Source of the DNA: Micromonospora sp. M71_S20
GTDB taxonomy: Bacteria; Actinomycetota; Actinomycetes; Mycobacteriales; Micromonosporaceae
DNA length: 64,000 nt
Direction of reading: 5' to 3'
NCBI RefSeq assembly: GCF_003664255.1
Contig: NZ_RCCV01000001.1
Location: forward strand, 1,860,001 to 1,924,000
Shown here: piece after piece, positions 61,325 through 64,000 of the stretch
How the letters are laid out: each line of letters opens with the position of its first letter
How positions within the stretch are numbered: position 1 is the stretch's first letter
Translations under genes and position numbers: made by a program
Notes under the pieces: generated by a model
Told to the model about the DNA's origin: nothing
What the model saw: only the letters and a program-made list of their open reading frames with translations
Database searches by the model: none

Positions 61325-61345
61325 TGAAAATGATAGTCGTTTCGG
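61325..61345. promoter_or_regulatory. Zur-box-like palindrome
   Basis: TGAAAATGA (61325-61333), three bases, then TCGTTTCGG (61337-61345). The half-sites match as an imperfect inverted repeat (6 of 9), and the left half resembles the actinobacterial Zur motif. It sits upstream of the secreted anchor-M pair. Confidence 0.5.
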
Positions 61346-61497
61346 ATAGTCCGGGAAAGAGTCGATCGGATAGGCGTCCACAACCGACTCGTTGACGGCA
61401 CCGATCCGTGCCCGCACCCCGTTCCAGAGCGGGTGGGTGCGGGCACGGATGGCCGGTAGCTCCCCGACGAGGCCGGACGACCGGCAAGCCGGTTCCC

Positions 61498-62436
61498 CTA
61501 TCCGGCCGCCGGTGACGGTTCCTGCGGGTGAGGGCGGCCGGGCGCGCGAGCGGGTTCGGAGCCGCCGGCCAGTTCCGGTCCGACTGGCCGCCTCCACCGC
61601 CGGGTGAGTACGCCGTGTCGTGGGGCGAGCAGCCAGGCGACGAGGAAGACGGCGGTGGCGACCAGGACGATGGTCCCGCCGACCGGCGTGTCGTAGCTCC
61701 AGGACAGGTACAGCCCGACGATCGCCGACGCGCCGCCGATCAGCGGGGCGAGCAGCATCATCACACCGAGTCGGTCGGTGAGCAGGCGGGCCGCCGCGGC
61801 GGGGGTGATCAACAGGGCCAGGACGAGGATGTTGCCGATGGTCTGCAGGGAGATCACCACAGCCAGGGTGACCAGGACGTAGAGCACGATGTCGAGCCAG
61901 AAGACCGGCAGCCCCATCGATCGGGACATCTCCCGATCGAGGCAGATCGCGACGAATTCCTTGTGCAGCGCGAGCACCAGGCCGAGGATGACCAGGCCGG
62001 CGCCCCCGACGACGTAGAGGTCCCGGTCGGGGATGCCGGTGATCGAGCCGAACAGGAACTGTTGCAGCGATCCGGCGTACCCGGGGGCCTGCGAGATGAT
62101 CACGATGCCGAGGGCGAACGTGGCGACCAGGAAGACGCCGATCAGCGAGTCCTCCTTGACGCGCCGGTTCTGCGAGAAGATCGCGATCAGCAGCGCGGTG
62201 GCGACACCGGCGACGGCGCCGCCGAGCACCAGGCTGCCCTGCAGGACGAAGGCCACCGCGATGCCGGGGAAGACCGCGTGTGCCACGGCGTCGCCGATGA
62301 AGGCCATCCCCCGAAGTACGACGTAGCAGCCGACGACGCCGCAGACGATGCTGGACAACACCGCGATCGCCAGCGCCTTGGGCAGGAACGCGAGGTCGGG
62401 GTTGAGCAGGTCGGTGAGGAAGTCCGTGATCGACAT
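61498..62436 (-). CDS. Anchored-repeat ABC transporter permease (ZnuB/ABC-3 type)
   Basis: The product has 312 residues from ATG 62436, overlapping the ATPase stop. It has eight or nine membrane segments of the ABC-3 metal-permease type, with GMAFIGDAVAHAVFPGIAVA (about 43-62) and a later LALLITPAAAARLLTDRLG segment. The C-terminus is a Pro-rich cytoplasmic tail. Such permeases import zinc or manganese. In actinobacteria this version always sits with anchor-M proteins. It is the last gene of the ATPase-permease operon. Confidence 0.88.
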   Translation of the reverse strand: MSITDFLTDLLNPDLAFLPKALAIAVLSSIVCGVVGCYVVLRGMAFIGDAVAHAVFPGIAVAFVLQGSLVLGGAVAGVATALLIAIFSQNRRVKEDSLIGVFLVATFALGIVIISQAPGYAGSLQQFLFGSITGIPDRDLYVVGGAGLVILGLVLALHKEFVAICLDREMSRSMGLPVFWLDIVLYVLVTLAVVISLQTIGNILVLALLITPAAAARLLTDRLGVMMLLAPLIGGASAIVGLYLSWSYDTPVGGTIVLVATAVFLVAWLLAPRHGVLTRRWRRPVGPELAGGSEPARAPGRPHPQEPSPAAG

Positions 62437-63179
62437 CAGGCCGCCCTCACGAGTTTCAGCAGGGGGGAGGTCGCGCTCACCCCGAAGGTTGTCGTCCACA
62501 GCTCGGGGTCCTGCAGGTCCGCCGGTTGCCCGTCGGCGACGACCCGCCCGTTGAGCAGGACCAGTCGGGTGCAGGAGTCCACGGCGGCGACGAGGTCGTG
62601 GGTGGTCATCAGCACCGCGCGGTCCTCGCGCGCCAGGCTGGTGAACAGGTCGCCCAGCAGTTCCTGGGTGGGCATGTCGAGTCCGGTGAACGGCTCGTCG
62701 AGCAGCAGGATGCGCGGCGCGAGGGCGAGGGCCCGGGCTACCAGGACGCGTTGGCGTTGCCCACCGGACAGCTCACCGACCGGCCGGCGGCGCAGCCCGG
62801 TCAGCTGTACGCGGTCGAGTGCCTCGCCGACGGCCCGCCAGTCGGCGACGCCGGGGCGGCGGAGCAGGCCCAGGCGGCCGGTACGGCCGGTCAGCACGGC
62901 CTGCTCGACGGAGATCGGGAAGTCCCAGGTGAACTCGTGGCGCTGGGGGACGTAGCCGATTTCCGACCGGCCGGGACGCGACGGCTTGCCCTCCACCAGT
63001 ACCCGGCCAGCGCGGGTGCGGGTCAGCGCGAGGATGGCGCGCAGCAGGGTGGTCTTTCCGGCGCCGTTGGGTCCGAGCAGCCCGACCAGCTCGCCCCGGT
63101 CGAGGTGCAGGCGGATGTCTCGCAGGACCGGCCGGCCGCCGAGGTCCACGTCCAGCCCTTCGATGTCGAGTGCTCTCAC
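62436..63179 (-). CDS. Anchored-repeat ABC transporter ATPase (ZnuC type)
   Basis: The product has 247 residues; GTG 63179 overlaps the upstream stop, and the long in-frame extension to 63605 is Arg/Gly-rich shadow. It is a canonical ABC ATPase: Walker A GPNGAGKTTL (about 36-45), Q-loop VPQRHEF, signature LSGGQRQR (about 132-139), Walker B ILLLDEP (about 153-159) and the switch His in TTHDL. It is of the metal-type (MntB/ZnuC) group, energising the permease that follows. Confidence 0.92.
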   Translation of the reverse strand: MRALDIEGLDVDLGGRPVLRDIRLHLDRGELVGLLGPNGAGKTTLLRAILALTRTRAGRVLVEGKPSRPGRSEIGYVPQRHEFTWDFPISVEQAVLTGRTGRLGLLRRPGVADWRAVGEALDRVQLTGLRRRPVGELSGGQRQRVLVARALALAPRILLLDEPFTGLDMPTQELLGDLFTSLAREDRAVLMTTHDLVAAVDSCTRLVLLNGRVVADGQPADLQDPELWTTTFGVSATSPLLKLVRAA

Positions 63180-64000
63180 CGCTGGACCTCCGGCAGTGCT
63201 GCGGCGCGTTCCTTCTCGGCCCGCTGCTTCGCCCGGCGTCCGCGCAGAAGCAGAAGGATCAGGCCGACGGCGAGTACGGCGGCTGCGCCCACCAGCGCGG
63301 CGAGCGGCAGCGACGTGGACCCCCCGGCTGACTCGGTGACCGTGGTGCGCTCCTTGTCGGCCGCTGCCTGCCCGGCTGCTGCGGGGATGTCCGCAGTGGC
63401 CGCGTACGCCTCGTCGGCGCTGGTGGCGTCGCCCACGGCGAAGCGCAGCGTGCCGGTCGCCGACACCGTCTCGCCGTTGATCAGGTCGGCGGACACTCCG
63501 ACCGCGACCAGGTAGACCCCCGGTGCGCTGAACACCCAGTTGGCGTGGGTGTGGGTGTTGACCTCGGCCCAGAAGGGCTGAGCCTTCGGCTCGGTGGAGC
63601 GCCACAGCGGCTGGGGTGGGGCGAAGTTGCCCGACTGGAGATAGGTCGTGAGGCTTCCCGGTCCGCGTACGCCGAGCAGGGTCAGGGTGACGCCCCGGTC
63701 GATGGTCTGCATCACCCGGGGGTCCTGGGTGTTCCAGCCGAGCCAGACGACATCGGGGTTCTGGACCTGTGGCACCACGTACACCTTTTTGCCGGCGTCG
63801 ATGCCCAGGAAGGCGTACGCCGGGTCATCGGGAACGGTCTGCAGCGCGGCGTCGGAGACCCGGAGCAGGGCCTCGTCGGGGTCGCGCCACACCGGGCGCG
63901 CCTGTGTGCCGTCGTGGATCAGCAGCGTCCAGCGGTTGTCGACGTAGCGGGGGCCGACGTCGACGTGCCCGGTGGCGAGTTCGGCCCGGCCGGTGGCGAG
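63176..64000 (-). CDS. Anchored-repeat ABC-associated surface protein (N-terminus missing)
   Basis: The frame runs open to the right edge, so the start lies outside. The visible part begins inside a GHVDVGPRYVDNRW repeat and continues with KKVYVVPQVQNPDVVWLGWN and the HTHANWVFSAPGVYLVAVG block, the same domain as the two small secreted proteins. Near the C-terminus a membrane anchor (LAALVGAAAVLAVGLILLLL) and a basic tail are present. It is probably the membrane-attached binding protein of the transporter, translated together with the ATPase (GTGA overlap). Confidence 0.82.
   Translation of the reverse strand, partial: LATGRAELATGHVDVGPRYVDNRWTLLIHDGTQARPVWRDPDEALLRVSDAALQTVPDDPAYAFLGIDAGKKVYVVPQVQNPDVVWLGWNTQDPRVMQTIDRGVTLTLLGVRGPGSLTTYLQSGNFAPPQPLWRSTEPKAQPFWAEVNTHTHANWVFSAPGVYLVAVGVSADLINGETVSATGTLRFAVGDATSADEAYAATADIPAAAGQAAADKERTTVTESAGGSTSLPLAALVGAAAVLAVGLILLLLRGRRAKQRAEKERAAALPEVQR

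Noticed and set aside
1..64000. CRISPR array
   Set aside because: No regularly spaced repeats of CRISPR type were seen; the only short tandem repeat is the 10-bp operator-like array at 27964-28003.

Overview
The window is very GC-rich, dense DNA with many GTG starts and 4-8 bp start/stop overlaps. It carries an Lsr2-type protein, DUF2637, two membrane proteins with BTAD regulator domains, and an 'anchored-repeat' metal ABC cluster. Together these point to an actinomycete; Micromonosporaceae or a relative is my guess, and nothing here proves a genus. No rRNA, complete tRNA or CRISPR array is visible.

Region 1 (1-23.4 kb, + strand) is part of an integrative conjugative element with a type IV secretion system. 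It begins inside a TrbL/VirB6-like membrane protein, followed by a PrgI/VirB3-like protein, a VirB4-like ATPase and a TraD/VirD4-like coupling ATPase, each overlapping the next by 4 bp. A replication-relaxation protein follows, in a stretch with inverted and direct repeats that may include the transfer origin. Next come small unknown proteins, an FAD oxidoreductase, an Lsr2 homologue, a two-winged-helix protein, a GGDEF protein, a transglycosylase/M23 cell-wall hydrolase, a DUF4314 protein, a MoxR-VWA pair, a HAD-like protein and a DUF4262 protein. Perfect GC-rich hairpins and a recurrent CGACTTGA motif sit in the gaps. A 17-bp-stem hairpin at 23323-23360 closes the region.

Region 2 (23.5-33 kb, mostly - strand) holds a DUF2637 membrane protein, two membrane-anchored proteins ending in winged-helix plus BTAD domains (one also with LysM), and an Hsp70-like ATPase fused to a multi-pass membrane domain. 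Four tandem 10-bp repeats precede the larger BTAD protein and resemble SARP-type operators.

Region 3 (33.4-57.7 kb) is a defence island. Its core is sspA-sspB-sspC-sspD (cysteine desulfurase, DUF4007, large P-loop ATPase, PAPS-reductase-like PP-loop protein), which would put single-strand phosphorothioates into DNA. Next to it are a phosphorothioation-associated putative methyltransferase and, convergent, a DUF262/DUF1524 protein matching SspE. Divergent from sspA is a tightly overlapping helicase / GHKL ATPase / PLD-nuclease operon, probably a second effector module comparable to SspFGH. The 3' half of a tRNA (anticodon would be ACG) lies just upstream of sspE and looks like an integration scar. 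Beyond it are a PD-(D/E)XK-like protein, a frameshifted Mrr-like endonuclease remnant, two unknown proteins and an OLD-family ATPase-TOPRIM nuclease.

Region 4 (57.8-64 kb, - strand) has an IS110-family transposase with a non-coding flank that could encode a bridge RNA, a truncated MFS transporter fragment, and an anchored-repeat ABC system: ATPase, permease and three secreted or anchored 'choice-of-anchor M' proteins. A Zur-box-like palindrome precedes the two small secreted proteins, consistent with control by zinc.
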